Source: Parus major (Eukaryota; Chordata; Aves; Passeriformes; Paridae). From it: 64,000 bases of DNA. The first letter of the stretch is position 1; each line of letters begins with the position of its first letter. Below are positions 44,966 through 57,130 of the stretch, one piece after another. The stretch is taken from positions 65,600,492 to 65,664,491 of the forward strand of contig NC_031771.1 of NCBI RefSeq assembly GCF_001522545.3, in the 5' to 3' direction. Below the pieces are notes generated by a model. That model was not told the origin of the DNA. It saw nothing but the letters and a program-made list of their open reading frames with translations, and made no database searches. Made by a program: the position numbers and the translations under genes.

Positions 44966-47900
44966 TCACAAGCAGAAGATGTTTCTCCTCATTGTTCAAA
45001 AGATTGAGCCCATTTTTCACACTAATTGCTTCATAAATTTGTGCTGCCAGGTGGATCACAAACATCCAAGCAGTCAGTTGTGTGTTCTCCTGCCACCTGA
45101 GGAGAGTCCCTGTGACCTGAACAGGACATTCCCTTACACCAGGGCAGTTCCTGCATGAATAACATTCACTGAGTTTCCATCAAGGACAAAAAATTCTCCT
45201 TCCAAGCTGAAAATCTTTGGTTTTAGCTCAGTTGCCTTTCAGACCTCTCTGAAAATGACAGCTTGATTCTTTTACCATCACCAGTTATCACAGCTAGGAA
45301 AGACAGAGATATCCAAACCAGCCTACCCCAGCTAAACTTCCAAAGTGTTTGAGGAGTTTTCACAAACTTGTGGATGCTCTTTCAGTATTCATCATGAAAT
45401 TTCACCTTTTCTCCTCGTTTTTTTCCCCCAACAACTATATCATGGATATTTTCAGATCTCTACATTGTTTTCAAGAAAAAAAATTGGCTTTTTCTGTTCC
45501 ACCCATATGCTTGTGAGCATAAGAGAAACCTGAATTGCTTTCCAACATTTTTACAATTGATTTCTCAGTTTGCTCCAGCTTTTATTGTCACTTGATGATG
45601 ATCTGTCCTTCACCAAGTGCAGATAACACCACAGGCCTGTCTCAAGCACCAGCCAGTTATTGATCTTTGGAGCTTGGCCATCTCAATGACTTTATTAACA
45701 GTTTTTAAACACAGTTCTGTACAAAGCCAGATCAGAGTATAAACTCAAGAATTACAATTTTAGTTTAGTTTGATCAGGTAAAAATTGCTTCAGTTTTTTG
45801 GGGTTTTTGTTTGTTTGTTTGGGATTTTTGAGATTTTTTTAATTATTTTTATTTTAATCCATTATTACAGTACCTTGGTGTTTAGGCCGTTTAATCTTCT
45901 CATAATTTAAAATTCAGTGTAAATACATGCAATTTCTTGAAAATGTTAGCAAGTATGAAACTCTTTTTGAAACATTGCCCTATCACTCTGATGTCCCACA
46001 GTGTCAGGTTGCCTAAGAAAATAAAATAGTTGCATACCTGGAAGCACTTATTCTCCTTCCAGGTAGTATAGAATCTGAATCCCATATTTTACTCCCTCTC
46101 CTTGTATTTCAGTCCTTTATTATTCTGGACTTCAATTCATAAGAAATTAGTGAATAAATCACAGCTGGTCCACTCTTTATGGCCCTAGGGTCATGTGTTT
46201 ATGTATTAGGAGCACATATTTTCATTTACAGAGAGTTTTAGATAAATAAATCTCTTTCTACGCCATGATCAAATGATCACCTGTGATCCACACCAGTACA
46301 ATATCTCAAATGGAAATGAAAAAACTACCACACAACACAGGTTTTTTTCCTTTAGATGTAGTCAGAATTCCACATTTTCCTTATCATTTGGTTTTAGCAA
46401 TTTTAAACACCTGAAATCCTGCGTTCTGCGGTGCAAATCAACTGTAATACCTGATAACACTGTTTGTGTGTTGATATTTTTACAACTCCCTCATTTGTAA
46501 TCCATAGAGGAGCAAGTTTGCCACCACCTAATCCTTTGTATAAAGTTAATACCTTGCATGAGTGAAAGAGGATGTGAGTCAAGGCAGGCAGTGATTCTGT
46601 GAGCGCTGTTCATTACAATTATCGTGCCTTTAGCAGCTTTGCCAGCTCTTGCAGAAATGTTTGATGTTCCACTTTAGGACTTGAGCAACTTCTGGTTATT
46701 TATCAAATGAGATTTTTTGGGGGGAAGGGAAAGAAAAATGAATGGAAAATTTTCTAGCTCAGAGCTTGAGTGCTTGCTGAAAATCCCACTACATCCTAAA
46801 GGCTGAAAAGGATATTCAAGGACTCACATCCTCATAAGAACGAGAAATTCTTAAAGAATAAAGCAGTTTTTCTGAAAATGTAACTAAAATCCTTGCAGAA
46901 TCTGGAGAATCTAATATTTTCTGCAGGGATTCTTTTCCAATTAATATGTTAATGTTAGTCCAGCTCCAGTTGTCAGGTGGTTTTCTCATGGCAAACAATA
47001 TTTATTTCAGAAATGGACTGCCCCTCATCTATGTGTGACTCATTTTTCATAGATTCCACCATTCCCACTTCAAAATCTAAACTCCTGCATGCCCTGTTCT
47101 TAATTCTTATATAGGTGAGTGTTTTAGTTCTGTTTTTAATGATGTATATGTTGGAAAAAGGCCTTTATTTAAAGAACTTCAGCCTTGTTCAATTACAATG
47201 TGTGCTGTAACCAACCTACATCTGCAATTTCCCTTAGGGGCAGAAGTCCTTGGTTGCAACCAAGCACCTAAGAATCCAGGTGGGAAAAATAAAAAGGTAT
47301 TTTGGACTAAATTATTATGAAATAGGATTATTTTAACTTGTTTCTTTTCTCTCTGTAACTCCTACCTGCTGCATACTGTGCTCTTGTTCTTCTTTTAAGT
47401 ACAAAATTTCATTTTCACATTATAATTTTCAGTGAGATCCCCTTCCCTTGCAGAAAAGCACAACCTCGTTGGGATACCACCAAGTTTTCTGTATTTTTGG
47501 GCCATTTTGAAGGTAAGATAAATGCAGATGAGAAATGGCACATGTTTAGTTTTAAGGATGACAACAGAGAAGAGTGGTGAACTCCCCATATGAAAAGCAG
47601 ATGCTTTTATGGAAGGTAAATTTCAGCCTAAAGCCAGGCAGGAAAACAACAGGTGGAATTATCTGGGAAATCCTCTACCAGAGATCAAGCAGGAAGATAA
47701 ATTTGCTCCCAGCTCCTTCCTCTCTGGCTTGCACCATTGAATCCCAAGGAATCACCATCTGCATAATCTTTATCATGTGCTCTAAAACACTAAAAACTGC
47801 TCTGAAAATATCTGCAGCTTTGCTTTGCCTCTCTTCTGCAGTTCCCACCCCCAAATGTGTCAATTCCTGCGTTGTTTGTGGCGTCTGAGCTCACTGGAAT

Positions 47901-48796
47901 GGCAGAAATAACCAGTTTGTTGTATATTTGTAGAATCCTGTGGAAAGCCGTGGGATCTTTAGCCTGATGGCTCCTACATTGTGCTGAAATCAGGTTTTGG
48001 GCTAGGAGTAGAATTATCCTAAACTGCTGGAGGGATTTGCTGAGAACTTATCCCAAATTTCCAGGGGTGGCCTGAAAGAAAGCAGCCTCAGCTTTCACTC
48101 TTATTTCATCAGTGCTGTGTTTCATCAAGGGCACTGTGTGACCTTTCCTTTTGGCAGCGCTGCACAGTGTCCCCAGAGAGCTGCATCCAAAAAGATCCAG
48201 CATTTTATTCCATGTGCACAGAAGTGGAGTGCTCTTGTCTGGGGGCTGGTAAAATTAATTAAGCTAAAGGAAATTTGGTTTGGATGTTTGGTTCGTTGGT
48301 TTTCACAGCTGAAGTGAAGGATAAAATCAGTTTCTTTATGATTTGTCGGGGGGGAAGAAAAAAAATCTTTCTTTTTCTTGTTATTAAATTAAACTTCCAC
48401 ACCAGCTGAATTAAGTAGGGGGTTGTTTCCATGTTTCCATGTGCTCCTTTATCCCTATCTTTCATGCACCAAAGAAATCTCTTTACAGATGGAAAAAAAT
48501 TGAGATAAACAGTCATTTTCCAATAACAATTCCCTTTTCCCCATGTGACTGCTTTTCTTCAGAAGGCATCTGCTCACCAAAAATAAACATGAGGATATTA
48601 AATATATTTTTTTCCTGTAAGTCATATGAGACCTGATCATCTACTAAAATTGAAACTTGTCTGGGAGATATTCAAGCAAAATTGAAAGGCTTACCAGGAG
48701 TGCAGGAAACAAGAAAAAAGAAGACATTTCTTTTCCTGAATTCAGAAATTGTTTAACAAGAACTACCTGCCTTAGTTCTTATATTCACAGAAAATG
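44966..48796. other. Long unrecognised stretch
   Basis: The part at about 46560-46680 (GAGCGCTGTTCATTACAATT and ATCGTGCCTTTAGCAGC) is complex and AT/CpG-mixed in a way typical of conserved non-coding DNA, but this is a guess. T-rich patch at 45796-45855. No exon recognised. Confidence 0.35.
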
Positions 48797-49281
48797 NNNN
48801 NNNNNNNNNNNNNNNNNNNNNNNNNNNNNNNNNNNNNNNNNNNNNNNNNNNNNNNNNNNNNNNNNNNNNNNNNNNNNNNNNNNNNNNNNNNNNNNNNNNN
48901 NNNNNNNNNNNNNNNNNNNNNNNNNNNNNNNNNNNNNNNNNNNNNNNNNNNNNNNNNNNNNNNNNNNNNNNNNNNNNNNNNNNNNNNNNNNNNNNNNNNN
49001 NNNNNNNNNNNNNNNNNNNNNNNNNNNNNNNNNNNNNNNNNNNNNNNNNNNNNNNNNNNNNNNNNNNNNNNNNNNNNNNNNNNNNNNNNNNNNNNNNNNN
49101 NNNNNNNNNNNNNNNNNNNNNNNNNNNNNNNNNNNNNNNNNNNNNNNNNNNNNNNNNNNNNNNNNNNNNNNNNNNNNNNNNNNNNNNNNNNNNNNNNNNN
49201 NNNNNNNNNNNNNNNNNNNNNNNNNNNNNNNNNNNNNNNNNNNNNNNNNNNNNNNNNNNNNNNNNNNNNNNNNNNNNNNNN
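48797..49281. other. Assembly gap (485 N)
   Basis: Unresolved bases ending directly at a CTCCCT repeat, so the missing part probably contains more of that repeat. Frames of 176-234 codons across it are made of unknown residues and mean nothing. Confidence 0.95.
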
Positions 49282-49330
49282 CTCCCTCTCCCTCTCCCTC
49301 TCCCTCTTCCCGCACCTTCCCTTCCCTTCA
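49282..49330 (+). repeat. Pyrimidine hexamer repeat (CTCCCT)n at the gap edge
   Basis: CTCCCTCTCCCTCTCCCTCT and continuing, grading into a C/T-rich mix (CTTCCCGCACCTTCCCTTCC). Only the right edge of the array is visible. Confidence 0.85.
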
Positions 49331-52300
49331 AATTTATTCAGTTTTATTGAGGCGAGCCTGAGGAATTAGAGCTGCTGAAGGTGCCATGAACATGTGATTA
49401 AGTGGAAACCACAGAATATTAAATATTGGTGGTGTGAATTACACCTTTATATAGATGGATTTGGAAAAAATAAACTTTATATATATATACTTCTATATCC
49501 AATATATATATATCATGAAGAAAAGATGTTTTACCCTCAACCATGATGCACATTTGAGATGTGGATTGTCCTTCTCATGCTATATTATATATAAATAACT
49601 TGTCAGACATCATGGCACAGATTAATCTCAATTTTAGGCAAATATGTCTAAATACACAGCCAAATACAGACAATTTGGGGTTTAGGTGGGAATGCCTTAC
49701 CCTTCCATCTGTTAAGTTAATTACAGGTTCTGTAATTGGAGATTCTACCCATTTGTGACTCAAGTTTATGACAAAAAGAATCTTAACATGTACAAAGTAG
49801 GTTTTTTGTAATAAACAATAATATTTTTAAATAAATAATAATAAAAAATGGGTCATAAGGCAAATAGCTTCTCATGCTTCACATTTAAATTTCACATCTG
49901 CAAAAAAGCATTGCTGAAATTATGGTGTTTAGTTATTCAAATCAAGGCATGTTACTCCTGGTACTCCAAAGGTATGAAGAATTGGTGTGTTATCTAATGA
50001 AATATGCATTTCTGAGCCTTGCTGATGTTGCAAGAGATGCAAATTTTGTTAAAGTGTTAACTGTTTCTTTGCTTTTATGTATTTGGGTTTTGCAGCTGAT
50101 GGAATTGCATTGGGGACTTTGCTGTGTCCTCCAGGGGCCAATGCTGAAAGTGTTTGATTTGTCTGCAAGACCAAAATATGGTTTAATCTGGACTCTTCAA
50201 CCCTGATAGAGCCATAGAATTCATCCCCAAACAGGGCTGTACAACCCAGGGTGACAGATCCTACACTGCTTCAACAAGGGATTTTATTTGCATTGATTAA
50301 ATCCTGTTGTTAAATTAAAATTAAAAAACAATCAAAAAGCAATTAAAAAACATAAGCCAAGAAAAGCTTTGCATTTCTCCAGCAGCCTACCTAAAGATCT
50401 CACAGTTTCTTCACCAAATAATATCCAATAATTTTAGATGCTGTATTTAGTGGACTGCCTTCAATCTGACAATTAACACCAATTAACAGCAGCAAACTCA
50501 ATTCAAGATCAACATAAAAACCAGCAGGTTAGCCATGCAGACACATCTTTCTGTCTGGCATATGAAGATTTCATGGCTGGAAACTGAATCTAGGATAATC
50601 CAGGCCTATAATTAAGTCTGAATATTTCTTACAGTTGTTCCAATTAAGTGTGGGATCATCTTAGTAAGGACTTTGTTGTCACTTGAAATCTTTAATTGAA
50701 TCTTGTGGCTCCAAGTAAATCACATGCTGTGGGCTTGTTGAAGGGAGACATAGAATAAAGGACTACATTTTGTGTTATTTAAATAACAGATGGGATAATT
50801 GGATTTTATATTCTGAGAAACATGCCAGCAAAAATGTTGAAATATAATTGAATTAGTTGATCTAATAAATCAATACTGAAAACTTGCCAAGATGACAGAT
50901 CGCTTCCTCTTTAGTCTGAGAGCAAAACAACCCCCAGGCTGTGTTAAACATATATCCAGGGCAGCAGAGAGCATGGAAGTGAGCACATATCTCCATGTCT
51001 TTAATGTGAGTGCTATTCCACAACCCCCTAATTACTCACTGTGTCAGAAATCTGTTCAAAGTAATGGGAACCACTCTTTATCTCATTTAATACCACAAAA
51101 AGCCAACCAAACAAAAGAAAAACCAAAAAAAACCCCTCCAAAACCCCCAAGTGATTTGCTGAAATTCCTCCAAGTTGTTTCTGAAATAGCAGAGGAGTTT
51201 GCAGAGACAGGACTGTCTCGAGCCACTGCAAACACCTGTGACCCAGCAGCTCCTGAACACATGAACTCTAATTAATTTCTGTCATTCATTAGCTCCCTCT
51301 GTCACCAGCCATCCCTGATGTGATGGTTTGTGGCCCTATAAACCTCTGCTCACCTTTGCTGATCATTTTTTCATGAGTTCAATCAGAAGGTAACTATGGC
51401 AATCCTTTTAATTTTATTTTACATCCGACCCTGCCAAAACTCAAAGGTCTTCCTACTCGATAATTTTCCTGATCACAGACAGACCACGGAACATTACCTT
51501 CATTTTGGGACCCTTTTAAAATAGAAATTATCAATAATCCTGTGAATTGGTACTGTTTAATTCAAGTAGATCTTCCCCTGACTGCTATCAGAGGATTTTA
51601 TTCCAGTGACATTTTCCCATAGTACATTTGGCTCAAACTATTCCATCTGGTCTTTGTGGAATGCAAACCACCCACATTAGGTCATTAAGGAGTTACAATA
51701 ATTATTTTTCAAACATTAAAATGTATTTTTCTATCAAATACAGTAGATTTCCTGAAGGAAGGTAAACAGGGAATGCTATTGGGAAGAAACTGAGGAGTGT
51801 TCCACAGCTGATCTCATCTGAGAAAATGATTCATTACCAAACCCACTGAAGAACACTTCATTTCATGCCAAGTAGCTGCAAACAAGGGCACTGTGCAAAG
51901 AGCCCTTCTAAATTAATAAAAGTATATTAATAAAAGTGTTTCTAATAGATCCTTTGATGTGTCATTAACCATCATTAGCACTTGGGAAAGATGAAAAGAG
52001 GCTTTAGTAGGAACTCATTCTGAAAGACACTGAAGAATAATTGTGATGCTCAGGTCTTTGAGATGCTTCATAACACACTCAGGAACCATTTGGGGGATGA
52101 CAAAAAAGTCTGGGGCTTTTGTGGTGGAAATAAAACCCCATCTCTCCTGCACTTACAGCATTCCCAAGTGACTGTGAGCACGTGGCTTTTGCAGAAGCAG
52201 AAGCAGAAAATGGTATTGCCAGACAGATCTGACTCTTCCTGCCAGTCAAGGCAAAATGTGTCTTGTGGAGCATGAGGACATCCGGGGAATTGCAAGAGCT

Positions 52301-53214
52301 GGCATGAGGAGAGAAATCCTCCCTGGATGATGGAAGACCATCCTTTCTGCCCAAGCAGCACCAGAAAAATCACTTTATCCTGAAATAAGTGGAGTTTTCC
52401 ATGGCTGCAGAGCTCGTTAGATCAATGCAGACAATCTGCAGTGATGGCTCCTCATGGGGTACCAGAACTGCAGGAGCCTTCACACAGACAACAGCAGAGC
52501 CCTCCAACCTTTGATGTGTCCCCCAGGCCTGGTTTTCTTCAGTAAATTGCTTTGACTGTCACAGGAACAAAGGTGGAATAGAAATGAAAGTGAGAAGAAG
52601 TGACAGCTCATTCACTGCTACCTGGCTTGTAGAATTAATATGATATGAGGCTGGTTTGATGAGAATTAACATTTTAAGGAAAAAGCGTATTTTAATGAAA
52701 TGAGAGCATCTGCTTCTCTGTTACTTTGGAGACATGAGGTTAAAAAATAAGAAATACAGACAGGAGAAGATGGCTTATCCTGACCAGTTTTCTGGGGGTT
52801 TTTTGGCTGTTGAAGATGAAACAGAGAAACAGAAGATATGACAGAAAGAGTGGAGAAGAACAAACCATTTGCATGTAGTGCTCATTTGCTTGGCAAACCA
52901 CATGGGCATTTTTTTGAGGACTTAATATCACAGCCCAAAGATGGAAAACACTGAGTAGTAAAAATCACTGAGTGAGTGAATAAAAAGTGCTAATATGTGG
53001 TCAAACACAGATGAAATCCTTAGGTAGCTCTGTAGGTGCTTTGTTGCTTTATAATTGTGAATAACTCTGAATTCTGCAAGGTCAAATACTGTAAATTTGT
53101 ACTGTAAACACCTGCTCATCCCCAGCTTGGAATTGCCCCAGGTGTCATAGCCATGCCCTGTAGGATGTTTTTCACCAGATCTGGGTTTAAATGGGAGTTT
53201 TTTGGCCCAGCTAA
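49331..53214. other. Long unrecognised stretch
   Basis: TATATA patches at 49475-49515 and AT-rich blocks near 49805-49850. An A/C-rich low-complexity tract at about 51095-51150 inflates the 127-codon frame at 50892, which I do not call a gene. No repeat family recognised. Confidence 0.4.
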
Positions 53215-53275
53215 TTGGGTTCACTCAGCTGACTCGATGATCTCAGAGGTCTTTTCCAGCCTTAATGAATCAGTG
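53215..53275 (+). mobile_element. CR1 LINE 3'-end remnant
   Basis: CAGCTGACTCGATGATCTCA, GAGGTCTTTTCCAGCCTTAA and TGAATCAGTGATCTCAG match the CR1 terminal block in plus orientation; the left edge is uncertain. Confidence 0.7.
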
Positions 53276-54275
53276 ATCTCAGAAACGCTGGGGCTCAGCA
53301 TTTTTTCCTGCAGAGAATCAGTCTCAGCCACAGCTGAGCACTGTCTGGGGTGTCACACACACCCTTGGGCCCACATCTCTTGGGGTAGGCTGAAAATTGT
53401 GCAGATTCAACTGCACAGGCCGAAATTCAGATGTTTCACAGTGCAGCAGTGGGAAAAAAGAGCCAGGCACGAATTTACACCACCACTCACTAGTCCAGCA
53501 TCAGCTGTGCTGTAAACAACACTGGGGATCCCAGCACGAGCTTTTCAGGCTTCTTGTGGGCTACACTGATTTTTCAACCAATTGACCTGGTCTGATAATT
53601 GCTGAGACGTGTTCAGAGTGAAGATGTCTGGTTGTAAGACAAAAACAACCAAAAAAAAGTGTCAGAATTGTGGTTTTACACAGAATGACACCAGCCTTCC
53701 CTCAGTGGTGGCAGCACCAATTTTGTTGTTGCTGATCCTTAAGCTTTGCACTTGAAACATCCAAAATTTTAGGAGTTTACCAGCTTGTGTTCACTGCAGG
53801 CAGCTCTTCCTCCCCATGGTGTTCTTCCAGCCAGGCATTTCAGCTGGAGCAGGATGAGTTTGACCACCCTTAAGTGAAGTAAAGCTCCAGCTTGGGAAAA
53901 AATATGTTGGAATGGGCTGGTGTGGATGAATTCTTGTCTATTTAAAGCTCACTGCTTGAGGCAGGCACCTGTGGACAGCAAGGACTACTAGAAAGGGCCT
54001 GGGACCACTGGTTGAGGATTCCATGCAGGAAGAAAAACAAATCTCTCAGTCTGGGGACTGCCCTGGGCCCTGCTGGGTGAGAAGGCAGAAGAATCTCTCC
54101 TTTAAAACTAAAAACACAAGGCTCTGTCTGACTGTGGAGTGCTCTGGAGGAAAATCTGCTGCTTTTTCCAGAGGGATTCCTCTGTGTGAGCTGAAACCAA
54201 TCACAACCCCTGGAATCAGCCAAAGAGGCCAAAGAATTACAGTAATTTCAGATTTATTTTTGAGGAAAAAAAAAA
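53276..54275. other. Unrecognised sequence
   Basis: I see nothing in this kilobase up to the microsatellite. Confidence 0.4.

Positions 54276-54360
<85 letters not shown>
54266..54360 (+). repeat. A-run plus (ATA)n trinucleotide microsatellite
   Basis: Twelve A followed by about 28 uninterrupted ATA/TAA units to 54360. The purity suggests it is young and likely polymorphic. The poly-Y frame on the minus strand is an artefact. Confidence 0.97.
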
Positions 54361-54844
54361 GTAATGCAAAGGTGGCAGCAGAAGCACCTGGGAATATTAA
54401 CTCATACCTTCAGAGGTCACCTCATCACAGCACTGCTGAAATTAAAACAACTCCCTAAATTAACTTTTGGCTGCACAGAGGATGAAATTTAGGCGGATTT
54501 GAGTGAGAGGGGGTGGAATGACCTTACCTAACTGCAAAGCACTGGTGAAATGTGGCAGCTCAGAACTGCAGCCCCTGTGCTGGACAGTTTGTACAGCTGT
54601 GTGCCTTTGATGGGAGAGCAGGGCCAGAACTGGGCCAGGAGGTGGGAAATATTCCAGAGGTCAGCAGTGTTTACCAGATAAAAAAGGAGTGTTAGTGATG
54701 GCAATAAAGCAGTGATATTTTCACAAGTGCATGGGAGAAATCAGATTGCTTTTGAAAAGGATTTATGTTTTTTTGTAAAGAATCTGAAAGTTATTTATAA
54801 AGCCTCTAGAACCTGCTGATTTTTCATTTTTGATACACCTAAAG
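54361..54844. other. Unrecognised sequence
   Basis: I see nothing here. Confidence 0.45.
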
Positions 54845-55130
54845 CTAGAATCATTGTGTGTGGCCTCCAAAGATTAGTTAGTCCATCTTTTGGTCCCAGG
54901 GTAGGATCAGGTATAATTTTGACCTTATCAGGTATTTTGTCCAACCTGTTTCCAAAACACTCCATTAACAGATTTTTAACAATGTCCCAGGCAAATAATT
55001 CCAACATTTCACTATCTCTGCTTTTTGAAACTTCATCTAATATTTTTAAAAGTTTTCTATTGTTGATGCAGTTTATGTATCTCACTTTCTGCATACCACA
55101 AATATGGAACCAGATTTCTTCCTTGTTTTT
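54845..55130 (-). mobile_element. Ancient CR1 relic
   Basis: On the minus strand: GAATTATTTGCCTGGGACAT, TGTTAAAAATCTGTTAATGG, GGAAACAGGTTGGACAAAAT, ACCTGATAAGGTC, CCTGATCCTACCCTGGGACC and ATGATTCTAG in the order of the old CR1 3' region shared by birds and other reptiles (TGGAATnnnTTGCCTnGGGA...CAGGTTGGACAAA). It is far more diverged than the other CR1 pieces, so it probably predates the songbird radiation. A 165-codon minus frame across it is chance. Confidence 0.72.
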
Positions 55131-56999
55131 GCTGGAACAATTTCTGTATATGAAAATATATGGAATATATATACCCAGCATGCCGGATGGTGAATGAAAT
55201 GGGGATGTCAGCTGTGGATCTCTCCTCTGTGCCACATTGCAGAGAGCTCCTGATGTCCCAGGAGTAGCAAAAGAATAACTGTTGTGCAGCACTAGGTGGA
55301 AATTGCAAGGAATCTGTTCCCTAGAGTGATTATACTATTTTATTTTTTTTTAATTGCAGTGAGATATTTATGGATAAATGTGATATAATGAGGCAGTTAA
55401 ACCACTCTCCCAATACCCACTGAGGTGCAAGAAGGGAAAAATAAAAGGCAGAGATGATGTTTAACAGCTCATAGGCAGCACCTTTATCCTCATGTGCTCT
55501 GTCAGGAGCCAGGTACCAACACCATCAACTATTCTGAGGTCAAGGTGTTGACCTTGTTGTTCATTAGCTGAGCTGCAGAACCTGCAGAGGGAAACAAGCT
55601 GCTCTGTGGGGAATTAATTTTGTTCCTCTAGGGCAGGACAAGTTGGTGGTAGAGCAGGAATTGCTGCTGGTGATCATTAGATGGCAGCCTTCCTTTAGGT
55701 TAGGGAGGGAAGGTTCTGAGTGCTACAGCTCCTCCAGCCCACATAAAGAAATTACAGATCGTTTCTTCCCACCTGTTGTCACTAGTTTTCATATTAGTTG
55801 CTAAGTCGACCCACCACCCACACTGAATTCACCTCACCCAAACCTTCCCTGCCAGGGTAATCCAAACCCTTTCCCCTTGCAGCTCCTTCCTGACTCACAG
55901 AGATGCTGTGAAGTGAAAAGCGAGCAGGTTCCTCCCTCTGCAGACTCCTCCACATCAGCCTGGGCTGGAGGGATTCATGCACACACCCAACCCATGCAAA
56001 GTGACACCAGGTGATTTGGCAGGATAATAAAAATCATCTTAGTGACCTCGACTTGATTCCTTTTCATTCCTCATCAAACTCGTGTTTTCTGGCCATGATT
56101 TTTTTACTTTACACTCAATAAATGCCTTTAGGGTGCTCATGCTGATGGATTCCTTTTTCATCCTTTTTTAACAATAAGAAAAAAATCCCTTTTCATTAGC
56201 AGAAGGTTTAAGCTGTACAGGAAGTTCTTTTAATTGATTTTGGCATTCATCATGCATTGAATTAACTGCTTAACCAGGTCATGATTTTTAGTGCCAAATT
56301 GGAGGGATTTTAGAGGGTGTCCCTTCTATTTTCTTGCTTTGAAAGGCAAATTGTTAGCTTGTTCTAATATTCTTCCAGGTTTGAGTGAAGAGAGTTTGGT
56401 TAATAGAACTAAACATGAAATAAAACTATCTCCATGCTCCATGAACCAGTAAGACTTTGCTCAAGACACGGAAAAACTGTGTAATAAATTGCTATGGAAC
56501 TGATTAGGAGGGGATGAAATTATACCTAAAATCCTCCTCCAGCTTCACAGCACTCATAAATGAAGCAGAATTAATGATATTTGAGGTGAGGAGTCCATGC
56601 TTATTAAAAACCCAACTGGTGTGTTTGCTAAATTTATCAGTGCACCTGATAGGACGTTTAAACCAATAAAGCAGCTGACACTGGTTGAAAATGTAATAAA
56701 TAAAATGTAATAAAACACAGTGTTTCTGTAACTTGTGGTTTAGTAGTTCCCAAATTGATGCTCTGGCCACGGTAAATTGTTTGGATTAATTCCATTTCTC
56801 CTGCTCTGCAGTTGATTTGCAGACGTTTTTCCACATGAAAGTGGAGCTCTCGTTCGTCCCTGCTCCTGGTGGTGCTGGTGTGAAGCCTCCAGATCTCAAG
56901 GATGAAAGGGAAAGGGAAACTGGCTGAGCCACCCACACCTCTGCTGCTGCTCCTGCTCTTGTGATGTTTGTACTCAAGGACTCCGAGGTCCCTGTTGTG

Positions 57000-57130
57000 C
57001 TTGACAAGCAGAAAGGGAGAAACAACAGGAGGATAAAGGATGGGGACTGAAAGGGAAGGAGGGAAGCACAGGGAGAAGGGAGGATTGTGGGATGAAGGGA
57101 GGAAATGGGGAAAAAGCAGAAAAAAATGAA
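57000..57130 (+). repeat. Purine-rich low-complexity block
   Basis: Mostly A and G (GAAAGGGAAGGAGGGAAGCA, GGGAGAAGGGAGGATTGTGG) but irregular and not a clean tandem repeat. Confidence 0.5.

Noticed and set aside
44522..45065. Frames of 85-135 codons on both strands
   Set aside because: They lie over the CR1 copy at 44516-44965.
48657..49369. Open frames of 176-234 codons
   Set aside because: Almost entirely made of unknown residues from the assembly gap.
50892..51275. 127-codon open frame as a gene
   Set aside because: Its middle is translated A/C-rich low-complexity DNA and the rest matches nothing I recognise.
54046..54387. Minus-strand frame with a long tyrosine run
   Set aside because: It is the ATA microsatellite read in one frame.
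54795..55292. 165-codon minus-strand open frame
   Set aside because: It overlaps the ancient CR1 relic, whose matching part is non-coding 3' sequence; no protein family is recognisable.
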